Shown: positions 27,027 to 35,646 of the stretch, piece after piece
Layout: each line of letters opens with the position of its first letter
How positions within the stretch are numbered: the first letter of the stretch is position 1
Assembly (NCBI GenBank): GCA_012295225.1
Contig: WMKK01000002.1
Span: forward strand, 317,167-381,166
Direction of reading: 5' to 3'
DNA from: Ostreococcus mediterraneus
Taxonomy: Eukaryota > Chlorophyta > Mamiellophyceae > Mamiellales > Bathycoccaceae
DNA: 64,000 nucleotides
Program-made: the position numbers and the translations under genes
Notes under the pieces: model-generated
Databases searched by the model: none
Seen by the model: only the letters and a program-made list of their open reading frames with translations
What the model was told of the DNA's origin: nothing

Positions 27027-28515
27027 CTATTTTCTTCCTTCGATTTCGTATTTGCTCAAAGCATCGGCCACGATGTCTTTAATCGCTTGTAAATGTGTCT
27101 TTGCCGCTTGGTATTGGGGGTGCGTAAGCGCATGCTCTAAACTGGCTTCGACGTGGAGAAGATCATTCTTTGCCTCGAATAACTTGGATGCGTTCTCATC
27201 CTCGGCGTATCGCATCTTGCTGCACTGTGCGTTTGCAAACCCAGCCGCTGGCGCCATGTAGTAGTCTGAGTGTAAATCTGACAGCGGCAAACCAGCCCCT
27301 ATGGCGTCATGCAACGACATGACTTGTTCGCTGCTGTCGCCCACAGCGAGCCAGTCCATGTCGAAATTTTCAAGATGTGGCAAAGCTTGCGTGGGAATAG
27401 CGTCATCTTCTTCATCGTCGTCGTACTCTTCATATGTTTCGTATCGCACGGCGTCGTCGACGTCCTTCATCGACGACGCGCCTCTCGATTGTCGCGAGAC
27501 GACTTCCTTTGAAATTTCGGCGAGTCGATCAAGCTGTGTGGATTTTTTCATCGCCGCCGCGCCCATAGTCGTCGGCTTCTTTGTCCGCTTCGCAGCAGAC
27601 TTTTTATTCGACGTACTCGGCGCGTCACGTTTCGCCGAAGCTCTCCTCTCGTTTGTGTTGCCCTTGCCAATGTCCATAATCGCCACGAGCGCCTCGGTTT
27701 CGTCGTAGCTTCTGTCGTCGACTTCGAATCCCGGGCGCGGCACCCAAATCGGCTTTGTCGGCCGAATTTGAAACTTGGCATCCGCTGCAGGCGTGGCGGC
27801 GAATAAATCTTTCAAGTTACTCTCCGTCACCCCCAGGGCCTTAAACTTGCCCTTATTCACCTCGTACGCCGTCCCGTTTTTCAGCTTGAACAACTCGGCG
27901 CCGTCAATCGTCTTCGCATCCGTTGCCCCAGCGAGATTCATAATCATCGCAAAGAACGCATCAGGATTCGGATGCATATACCAATACTCATCCTTCGCAA
28001 ACGTATCCCCAAAGATTTGTTTCAGCATGTACTCCACGCGCGTGCGGTAACTCAACTCGGCGCCCATGTTGCGCATGTGCCCCAACCCGAGAAACCGCAA
28101 CAAACTCTTCGTACGCTGTAATATCATCCTACGCATCCGCAATCACACCACACGCGCAAAGACACCCCCCACAATCAGTACAACGACCACGTATACACAC
28201 ATCGAATACAATCGACGCAAACACACCCACAAACATCATAATCATCCATCGCAATGGCGCGATCGCAATCCCCCGCGTGATTCCCCCGCCCTTGGCTCTC
28301 CCACCCCACTCGCGCTCCGCATCGCATCGCGCGCGCGCACGCACCGTCGTTGATCCACCACGCGAGGTTTCTTCCCAAACTGCCCATTCGTCGGTCGATC
28401 GCGCGTCTCCGTCGACGCGCGGGCGCCCGAACCGCGCGCGCTCATCCTCGCACAGCGTCGCCCAGTGCCGTGCCTGGATTTCCACGCCGAGCGCCTCGAA
28501 AGCGCGATGCGTCAT
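27027..28515 (-). CDS. Unknown two-exon protein, possibly nuclear
   Basis: I infer two exons on the minus strand, 28515-28345 and 28115-27027, joined in phase 0 and encoding 419 residues. The intron has donor GTGCGTGC, acceptor ATTACAG and a less typical CTGAT site at 28178-28174. Exon 1 gives a well-composed sequence (MTHRAFEALGVEIQARHW, EWAVWEETSRGG) that continues naturally into RTKSLLRFLGLGH. The rest has an ordered N-terminal half (VEYMLKQIFGD, NPDAFFAMIMNLAGA), a basic linker (SNKKSAAKRTKK, NLS-like), an acidic stretch (YEEYDDDEEDD) and a helical C-terminus. I do not recognise the family. Without the intron the frame would start from a weak ATG at 28136. Confidence 0.78.
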
Positions 28516-28681
28516 CGACGAACCACTATTGATATCGATCGCGCGTGCGATTGATCGATGTCGTGTCAGGTTCGACGACCACGCATCGTGGGGTCGATGT
28601 TCGGAGTATTGACCACTATGACGGTGTTTGTTTGTGTCGCGTTCGGGCGCGGAGTCAACGGCGTGGTGACGCGCGCGTCGC

Positions 28682-29539
28682 ATGTCGCGCATTTCGCGTC
28701 GCGTTCGGGTGGCGGTGACGATGCGCGCGGACGCGGACGACGTAAACACGTGCGCGAGCGCGGTGGAGGATGCGCTCGGGGTGGAAGATGCGCTGGATGA
28801 GGGTGGTGGGGGGATGGGGACCGCGCGCGTTGGGGTGGGTGACTGTTCGCGTTCTCGTCGGCGGCGCGCGGAGGTTGAGGTCGAGGCGGCGGCGGAGGAG
28901 GAGGACGAGGAGGTGGGTGGTGGTGGTACTCACGCGGTGGCGTTGTCGGAGTCATCGCAATCGTCGGAGTCGTCGGCGACGGCGCGCGAACGTAAGTTTT
29001 GGAGACGCGTGTTCGACGCGCGCGCGACGCCGCTCAGCGTCGGTCGCTACGCCGATTCCGAAGACTCTGAGTGCGACGTCGTCGTCGGCGAAGACGCGGA
29101 TGAGGCCGAGCTCACGCGTGAACTCATTCGCGTTCTCGCACAGAGCGAGCTTGATGCGCGCGAGCCTCAGGATGTGAGTGGGGATTGGTCGTTTGATAAG
29201 GTTGAATTTGACAAGGAGAGTTTACGGGACGTCGTCGACGTCGTGGCGACGTACGTCGGGCGACGAGAGCCATCGCGTGATGTGCGGGACGATATCGAAG
29301 CGAGCGAAGTGCTGATGCAGCAGTTTAATTACTTGTCGTTGTGTGCCGATGCGGATTACGTCGATGCAAACCGAGAAGTGATTACTGGAGAGCTTTTACC
29401 GTTGTTGGACGACGCGGCGGTGGCGTGGTTTCGTCTCGCGCGCGGCGCCGAAGCGGTGTCTCGCAAAGCGATGGATTTGAAGGCAAAGTTTGTACGATTA
29501 CTCGATGACATGAATGAAAAGCGCGGTGATGCGTCGTGA
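28682..29539 (+). CDS. Unknown acidic protein
   Basis: A 285-residue protein of unknown family. Residues 1-110 are low-complexity (Gly, Glu, Ser-rich), with a possible basic targeting start (MSRISRRVRVAV). Residues about 110-285 look folded and helical: RELIRVLAQSELDAREP, WSFDKVEFDKESLRDVVDVVATYVG, EVLMQQFNYLSLCAD, then a helix ending FVRLLDDMNEKR. No catalytic motif or membrane segment is seen. A second ATG at 28721 is a plausible alternative start. It is divergent from the unknown two-exon gene (166 bases between starts) and convergent with the next gene (34 bases). Confidence 0.72.
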   Translation: MSRISRRVRVAVTMRADADDVNTCASAVEDALGVEDALDEGGGGMGTARVGVGDCSRSRRRRAEVEVEAAAEEEDEEVGGGGTHAVALSESSQSSESSATARERKFWRRVFDARATPLSVGRYADSEDSECDVVVGEDADEAELTRELIRVLAQSELDAREPQDVSGDWSFDKVEFDKESLRDVVDVVATYVGRREPSRDVRDDIEASEVLMQQFNYLSLCADADYVDANREVITGELLPLLDDAAVAWFRLARGAEAVSRKAMDLKAKFVRLLDDMNEKRGDAS

Positions 29540-29573
29540 GTTGTCGCGGCATACACACGACGCAAAACAGTGT

Positions 29574-29945
29574 CTAGGTTTCCAGAAATGCTTCTTCTTC
29601 TTTGTCGTCGACGTCGTCGTCTACGTCGTCGTCGCCCACCGATGTGGACATCTCCACGACGCCAAACTTCACCCGCGCGCCACCATCATCTACATCGACG
29701 TTAGCACCGAAACCATCCGTTGCAAAAAACGTCCTTCGCACGCCAGCGCGCGTGATTTCCGGTCTATGCAACCGATAGTGCTCAAACACCGCGATGTAAC
29801 ACACCGAAACAATCATCAACGCCAACGCCCCCGCGCGCTTCCCCGCGCGTCTACTCTGCATCAACACCACCCCGATGGGCATCACCACCGCCACGAGAAA
29901 AACGACGACTAAATCAAACCCATACGTGTCCGAATACTCGTACAT
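29574..29945 (-). CDS. Small unknown membrane protein, two transmembrane segments
   Basis: A 123-residue protein with two hydrophobic helices, about 11-29 (LVVVFLVAVVMPIGVVLM) and 40-56 (ALMIVSVCYIAVF). They are separated by a short basic loop (QSRRAGKRAG), suggesting a cytosolic or stromal loop. The C-terminal 50 residues are acidic (DDDVDDDVDDKEEE). No family was recognised. The coding case rests on its clean hydropathy pattern, an ATG start and a snug fit between its neighbours. Confidence 0.65.
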   Translation of the reverse strand: MYEYSDTYGFDLVVVFLVAVVMPIGVVLMQSRRAGKRAGALALMIVSVCYIAVFEHYRLHRPEITRAGVRRTFFATDGFGANVDVDDGGARVKFGVVEMSTSVGDDDVDDDVDDKEEEAFLET

Positions 29946-30122
29946 CACGGCGCATATCGCGTCGCATTGTACCGATACCGAGTTGGTTCACATGACATAT
30001 CACCATGTGTACTGACACGCGCACATAAACACACATATATGGCATTAAATAACATTCAATACGTACACATTCAAATGGGTTGACGGCGAGCGACAGCTGC
30101 GCAGCCACGACGTCGTCGTTAA

Positions 30123-33100
30123 ATGTCGACGCGATGGCGCGTGACGTGGACGGACGAGCCGCGTAAAAAGCGTCCAAAAATCTACGACGGCACGTGCACC
30201 ATCGATAGCCGCGATCGATTGACCTTGGTGGATGATTTGGGGGCGAAGAACGCGGGCGATGGGTGCGTGGTGCGCGGCGTCAAGTATGCGCTGGTGCACG
30301 ACGATGACGATGATAATGCCGCCGGCGTCGTCGTGCACTCGGGCGCGCGCGTGGCCGCAGGGCACGTCGAGGTGTACATCGATGAACGAATCGATGGCGA
30401 CGACGCACCGCGCGCGGTGGATGCGCCCATGGTGCCGCCAAAGCATCGATTCGTGAATCACAACTTTCGTAAAAAGTTTGTGTCGCCCATGACGTCGACG
30501 ACGAATACCGTGGCGGCATCGGCGGCACGGGCGACGCGGATGGCGGTGGTTAAGGCACCAGTGGTGATGGTGTCGTCGTCGTCGGCGTCAGCGGCGGGGG
30601 CGGGCGCGGTGGTGAGGGATGGGCAGGAGAACGCGCCGAGCGGCGGTCTCGGGGAGTTTGCGCGATTTTTATCCGCGCACGGCGGTGATATAGATGCCGC
30701 TGCTGCTGCTGCGCTGGATATCATTGATGATAGAATAGATGATGATGATGACGATGACGACGACGATGATTTAGTACCGGTAGTGGCGCCTACGAAGATG
30801 ATGAAGAAGACGCGAGAAGTCAAGGCGCCGCGGCGCGCGATGGACAAGCCGCGGCGGGCGCCTCCTCCGTCGATATCAACTGAAATCAACGTTGTGTTTC
30901 CCACGCACGATTACATGGGCATAGAGGTGGAACGTGCGAGTTCATTTGTATCCGTACGCGCGTATCAATCGTATTTTATCACTGCGTTGTGTGAAAATAT
31001 GTCTGCGCGTTTGCGAGGCGTGGCGAAAATTATGCACGATTATAGCGTAAGCGTCAAGCATTCGACATTGGGTGCGGCACCGCCGCCGGACGTTGTGGCG
31101 AAAATTATGCGACAGCGATATGATACATACTATTTTGCCGATTGTGAGCTTCGTTCGGGGACGTTTCGTCCGAAAGGTGAAACGCAATCGCGAACGATGT
31201 TGCACTTGGAGGTCAAGGATTTCAAGGCGTACAAAGCCAAGGCGAGGACGTATTCCATGGGTGATTTATGGATTGTGAGCACCGAAGCGTCGTTTCAAGT
31301 CAATTCGATGAGCAGCGTTGGCGTCGATCGAAGCCGCGCGCCTTGGATTGGCGTCGTGGAATGTTTATGGCATGGATTGAATAAGAATGGCACGTGCGAG
31401 TGTCGTCTCGTGAGCCCGCGACCGGCGCGTTTGCGCGATAACGCGACTATGAAGGTGTACGCGATTCATTCGTTTAATGGACGCGGCGATATGGATGAGG
31501 CGCGAAACATGTTGTCGTTGAGTGATGGCGCGCCCCCACCGTTGATGGATAGTTTGCTCGGTAAGCCACCGCCGATGGAGCTTGAAGAGGAGGAAGAGTT
31601 GTATTACAACGATCCAGACACTGGCGTGGATGCTTTGCGACGCGCGTTTACGTTGAATGAAGACCAAGCGAGAGCTGTTTCAGGCGCGCTCGCGAGCGCG
31701 AAGACAATGTCACAAATACCAATTCGTTTGATTCACGGACCTTTTGGGAGTGGGAAAACACACACGATTGCGGCATTCGTGATCAAGGCTGTTTCGTGCT
31801 TGAAGGCGAAACAAGGACGCATTTTGATTTCAGCAAACACAAATGTCGCCGTGGATCGAGTTTTGACGGCGCTTCTCGACGCTGGATTTAATGACTTTAT
31901 CCGCGTCGGCAGCGTTCGAAAAATTGATCCAACCATTCTTCCCTACTCGCTTCACGTGAAAACTGGAAAAGGCAAAAGTCACATTAAAGAATTGGAAGCC
32001 ATGTTGAACGAAGCGACGTCGTCGCGCTCAAAGACAATTCTGAAACAAGAAATCGCAACTCTGTCTTCGGGTAAGCTAGGCATGCGTAAAGCGCTACTGA
32101 AAAAGTGTAGCGTCGTTGGTGTAACGTGCACGTCGTCGTGCAATGAAGAGCTTCAAGGCATGAAGTTTACGGTCACTGTTCTCGACGAATGTTCGCAAAT
32201 GACAGAGACGAGCAGTTTGCTCCCGATCGTCAACTCACACTGTCAGACGTTGGTTGCCGTCGGCGATCCGAATCAGTTACCGCCCGTGCTCGAGTGTTTC
32301 GCAGAAGAGAATGGCCATTCTAAATTTACGCGCAATCCATTGAACACGCCTTTGTTCACTCGTATGAGCACATTGGGTCATTCAAAGTTGACGCTGAGAA
32401 CGCAGTATCGTCTTCACCCGGCGCTTTCAAAGGTTCCAAATGCGTGCTTTTATGACGGGGTGTTACTCGATGGTGTCCGCGCGAGTGATCGTAAAGCGCT
32501 CATCAAACTTTCAAATGGTGGCGAATTGCCCCCTATTTTGTGGTGGGACACGAATGGTATGGATCAACGAGATGGTGGAAGTCGATACAACGTCACCGAG
32601 GCAGACCGAGTGACGTGCATCGTAAAGCGTCTTCTTGAATGTGGTATCTCGGCTCGTCAAATTGGTGTAATCGCGCCGTATGTGGCGCAATCCCAATTAA
32701 TCACGAACAAGTTTACGAATATTTCAACCGTTGAAACCGAAGTCAAGCGTGCGACTAAAGACACCGAAGTTGAAGACGCCGACGCCGACGTCGAAGAGGA
32801 GTCGTTTTCGCCGTCTGACATTCAAGTAAGCACAGTCGATGCGTTTCAAGGTCAAGAAAAAGAAGTCATCATTCTCACTCTGTGTGGCTCACCAGCTTCG
32901 AATTTCATTACTGATGAGCGCATCAATGTGGCGTTGACGCGTGCGAAGAGGCATCTCATCATCGTCGGCGCGGCGATGGTTGTGCAGCGAGCCGGCGTGC
33001 GAGCGTGGTCTGATACACTGAAACTCGCGCGAACCACCCCGAACGGTTACGTTCCAGTAGGTGCGCTTACGAATGAAACTTTACACAAGTGGAACACGGC

Positions 33101-33650
33101 GATGGATGAGACTGACAACGATGTCATTGATGTTTCACAAAGCGATTCGCAACCGAAAGCTTCGAATCGTTCGTGCATTATTCGCGACGCTTTGGTTGAA
33201 CTTCAGTTTGATCAGAAGATGTACTGGAATCTGTACTGCGCCGTAATGCGTGGTTTGACGTACGAACACGAAGAAAGCCGAGCGTTCTTCATGTCTTCGC
33301 CATTGATTCCCCTCATTCGACGCATGGAGCCAAAGCTCATAGCGAAAGACGGCACGTTGGCGTGGCATCAACCGCGGACGCGACGAATTCTCACGCAAGA
33401 AGTATTACCAGAATTTCGACGATTCATCGAGGGCGAATACGGCCGAGAGTGGGGCACATTAGACAAGTTAATTTCGGCATTTGAAAACCGCGACGCGTTT
33501 CTCAAAGATCCGACGGGATTCGGATGGCTATGCGTGCAAGACGCGGGCGCCGAAGCCGACAGCCTCGCGCAAGCAGACGACTGGGCTCGCACAGATTTCG
33601 TCCCGCCGAAACGTCAAAGCTCGTCGGCTTCTCAAGATTCATGGGATTAG
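30123..33650 (+). CDS. ZGRF1: ZGRF1/Mte1-like SF1 helicase with N-terminal DUF2439
   Basis: An intronless 1,175-residue protein. The N-terminal 90 residues (WRVTWTDEPRKKRPKIYDG..., LVDDLGAK) match DUF2439, found in ZGRF1 and yeast Mte1. A disordered, acidic linker follows. The UPF1-like SF1 helicase core lies at about 520-970. It has Walker A HGPFGSGKTHT (about 538-548), motif II DECSQ (about 689), motif III VGDPNQLPPV, motif V STVDAFQGQEKEVI and motif VI NVALTRAKRHLIIVG (about 935). Family members act at R-loops, D-loops and recombination intermediates; a genome-maintenance role is inferred. All core motifs look intact. A Ser/Gln-rich region lies near the C-terminus. No GRF zinc finger is obvious. 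Senataxin-like or other UPF1-type helicases are the alternatives, but DUF2439 favours ZGRF1. Confidence 0.87.
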   Translation: MSTRWRVTWTDEPRKKRPKIYDGTCTIDSRDRLTLVDDLGAKNAGDGCVVRGVKYALVHDDDDDNAAGVVVHSGARVAAGHVEVYIDERIDGDDAPRAVDAPMVPPKHRFVNHNFRKKFVSPMTSTTNTVAASAARATRMAVVKAPVVMVSSSSASAAGAGAVVRDGQENAPSGGLGEFARFLSAHGGDIDAAAAAALDIIDDRIDDDDDDDDDDDLVPVVAPTKMMKKTREVKAPRRAMDKPRRAPPPSISTEINVVFPTHDYMGIEVERASSFVSVRAYQSYFITALCENMSARLRGVAKIMHDYSVSVKHSTLGAAPPPDVVAKIMRQRYDTYYFADCELRSGTFRPKGETQSRTMLHLEVKDFKAYKAKARTYSMGDLWIVSTEASFQVNSMSSVGVDRSRAPWIGVVECLWHGLNKNGTCECRLVSPRPARLRDNATMKVYAIHSFNGRGDMDEARNMLSLSDGAPPPLMDSLLGKPPPMELEEEEELYYNDPDTGVDALRRAFTLNEDQARAVSGALASAKTMSQIPIRLIHGPFGSGKTHTIAAFVIKAVSCLKAKQGRILISANTNVAVDRVLTALLDAGFNDFIRVGSVRKIDPTILPYSLHVKTGKGKSHIKELEAMLNEATSSRSKTILKQEIATLSSGKLGMRKALLKKCSVVGVTCTSSCNEELQGMKFTVTVLDECSQMTETSSLLPIVNSHCQTLVAVGDPNQLPPVLECFAEENGHSKFTRNPLNTPLFTRMSTLGHSKLTLRTQYRLHPALSKVPNACFYDGVLLDGVRASDRKALIKLSNGGELPPILWWDTNGMDQRDGGSRYNVTEADRVTCIVKRLLECGISARQIGVIAPYVAQSQLITNKFTNISTVETEVKRATKDTEVEDADADVEEESFSPSDIQVSTVDAFQGQEKEVIILTLCGSPASNFITDERINVALTRAKRHLIIVGAAMVVQRAGVRAWSDTLKLARTTPNGYVPVGALTNETLHKWNTAMDETDNDVIDVSQSDSQPKASNRSCIIRDALVELQFDQKMYWNLYCAVMRGLTYEHEESRAFFMSSPLIPLIRRMEPKLIAKDGTLAWHQPRTRRILTQEVLPEFRRFIEGEYGREWGTLDKLISAFENRDAFLKDPTGFGWLCVQDAGAEADSLAQADDWARTDFVPPKRQSSSASQDSWD

Positions 33651-33731
33651 TCACATCACAGTTATATCTAGTAGACATAGATGCATAGAATTGATATATT
33701 GAACGAACCATCGATATGATTACACCGTTGG

Positions 33732-34391
33732 ATGAACCACGCTCGCGCGAGCGCTGCAGCGCCTCAGACGTCGACGCGCGCCATGTCTACCCAGCGTTTA
33801 CAAAAAGAGCTCAAACTCCTCGCACGGTCGCCGCTGGAGAACATGCGTACGGCGCCCAACCCAAACGACATTCTTGAATTTCACTACGTGCACTTTGGAC
33901 ACAAAGGGACGCCGTACGAAGGAGGCGTCTACCACGGCAAACTCGTCTTTCCAAAAGAGTACCCATTCAAACCGCCTTCGGTGATCATGATGACCCCGAA
34001 CGGGCGCTTCGAGCCAGGCAAGCGCATCTGTTTATCCATGTCGGATTTCCATCCCGAGTCGTGGAATCCGATGTGGAGCGTGTCGAGTATATTAACTGGG
34101 TTGGAGTCATTCTTCTACGAAACGACGCGCACCGCCGGAAGCGTGGAGAGCTCAATGGCGCAGAAAGTTGCCTATGCGCGAGCGTCGATGGCCGTCAACA
34201 TTAAAAGTGTCATGTTTCGAAAGCTATTCAATGACATCATCGTCGATTGGCGCGAAAAGGGTGGTGGAGAGGATGCCGCTGCGGCGAGCGTCGCCGTCGC
34301 GGAGGCAAACGCAAACGCCGCGCCCGCGGTGACATGGAGGCACCTCGTCGTCGTCTTCATCGTGTTGCTTCTCGCGTTCTTCAACGCGTGA
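33732..34391 (+). CDS. UBE2J2: Tail-anchored ubiquitin-conjugating enzyme, Ubc6/UBE2J2-like
   Basis: A 219-residue E2. The UBC fold covers about residues 20-150, with catalytic Cys100 in GKRICLSMSDFHPESWNP. The Ubc6/UBE2J class lacks the usual HPN and carries this longer SDFHPESWNP block, as here. GGVYHGKLVFPKEYPFKPP is also diagnostic. A low-complexity Ala-rich linker precedes a single C-terminal membrane anchor (LVVVFIVLLLAFF). The family works in ER-associated degradation, with the active site facing the cytosol. The N-terminal 17 residues are Ala-rich, and an ATG at 33783 (MSTQRLQKEL) lines up better with homologues, so it could be the true start. Confidence 0.93.
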   Translation: MNHARASAAAPQTSTRAMSTQRLQKELKLLARSPLENMRTAPNPNDILEFHYVHFGHKGTPYEGGVYHGKLVFPKEYPFKPPSVIMMTPNGRFEPGKRICLSMSDFHPESWNPMWSVSSILTGLESFFYETTRTAGSVESSMAQKVAYARASMAVNIKSVMFRKLFNDIIVDWREKGGGEDAAAASVAVAEANANAAPAVTWRHLVVVFIVLLLAFFNA

Positions 34392-34504
34392 ACCCACTGA
34401 ATAGAGTTAGATAAAATTGTGTTATATATAGTTGATTAGCGCTGAGTAGCTTTGAAATGGAATCGCCTGTGGCGTCGTCTGTTGCGTTGAAAGGTTGGGT
34501 GGCA

Positions 34505-34510
34505 TATAAA
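34505..34510 (+). promoter_or_regulatory. Candidate TATA box of the coiled-coil gene
   Basis: TATAAA within GGCATATAAAACG, about 150 bases upstream of the next plus-strand start codon. The fit is by motif only. Confidence 0.35.
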
Positions 34511-34656
34511 ACGACCATTTAAAGGTCATCGTTCCCGCACTCACCGACGCTCACACGCCGACGCCGACGTCACGCGTGCGCGTAACACGTACAAAAGTCA
34601 TTCGTACGTCTCTCGCGCGTGCGTGAACACGTATCACGACCAGGGGCGACGAGAGA

Positions 34657-35481
34657 ATGCTCGCACGCGTATACAATACCGTTTCACCGCCAACGAGTTC
34701 AACCAACGATGCGCCGACCGTGGCGGCGTTGGAATCTGCGCTCGCCGTGGCGCGAACGCGTACGATTGAGGCGGAGATGAAAGTTATTGAGCTCGAACGC
34801 GCGTTGGGTGAGATGACGATTGCGCGCGGTAAGGCGGAGGCGAGAGTGCAAACGTTGGGGGAACGAACATCGTCTCGGCTCGCCGAGACGAGTTTGGAAT
34901 TCGAGGCATTATGTGCGCGATGTGAGACTTTAAAGACGGCAAACGAACGTTTACGTGCTGCCCTGCGGACGAAGAGCGAACGTGTGGATGAATTAGAGGC
35001 GATGGCGGTGATGGAGCGGGAATCGTGCGCGCGCGTTGCGAGCGAGCCGAATTCAGACGCGGACGCAGAGGCGGAGAACCGAGAGAAAGAAATCACACGA
35101 TTGCGCGGAGAATTGACTAGACAGGCGACAGTGATTGCTGATGCGTATAGAGATGAGCTCATGAAGTTACAGTCGCAAGTAGCGGCGAGTGAGGCGAAGT
35201 GCAAGGCTTTGGAGTCAGCACAAGTAAAACCAGCGCCACAGAAAAAGGCGACAAAAATCGTCAAGAGGCACGACGAAAATCACCGCGTTTTTGGTTCGCC
35301 GTACGCGTACGCATCGTATGCGTCGAAAACAAACGTAAACGTGAATCCTGACGCAGAAGAAGATCCTAGTACGCCGATTCGTAGCCCATTGACACCGACA
35401 AATGAAAATGTCTTCAGTCGATTGGCGACGCCAAAACGCGTCACTCCTCGCGCCGCGCCGTCGCCTAGCCGCTTTCGTTAG
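34657..35481 (+). CDS. Coiled-coil protein with C-terminal proline-directed phosphosite cluster
   Basis: A 274-residue protein with no recognised family. Residues about 20-200 form a charged coiled coil (ALESALAVARTRTIEAEMKVIELERAL, in heptads, and LRGELTRQATVIADAYRDELMKLQ). The C-terminal 75 residues are unstructured and hold several SP/TP sites (TPIR, SPLTP, TPKR, TPR, SPSR); TPIR and TPKR fit the full CDK consensus. That mix is common in centrosome, spindle or cell-cycle proteins, so regulation by CDK is a reasonable inference. The ATG start is the first in frame. It is convergent with the ePHD-SNF2 gene. Confidence 0.8.
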   Translation: MLARVYNTVSPPTSSTNDAPTVAALESALAVARTRTIEAEMKVIELERALGEMTIARGKAEARVQTLGERTSSRLAETSLEFEALCARCETLKTANERLRAALRTKSERVDELEAMAVMERESCARVASEPNSDADAEAENREKEITRLRGELTRQATVIADAYRDELMKLQSQVAASEAKCKALESAQVKPAPQKKATKIVKRHDENHRVFGSPYAYASYASKTNVNVNPDAEEDPSTPIRSPLTPTNENVFSRLATPKRVTPRAAPSPSRFR

Positions 35482-35646
35482 TGAATCAATGTACAGTAGT
35501 TCAGGTGTATTAACGCGTGCTTCTATGTTTATTTCTTTTCTACAGTAATATATTTTGTGTTTGTGTTGAGCTACCGGTACCGGTACATCTTGCATTCAAA
35601 CAACGCTCGTGACGTTTGCACTCAAAGCTCTCATGTGTCGCCGCTC

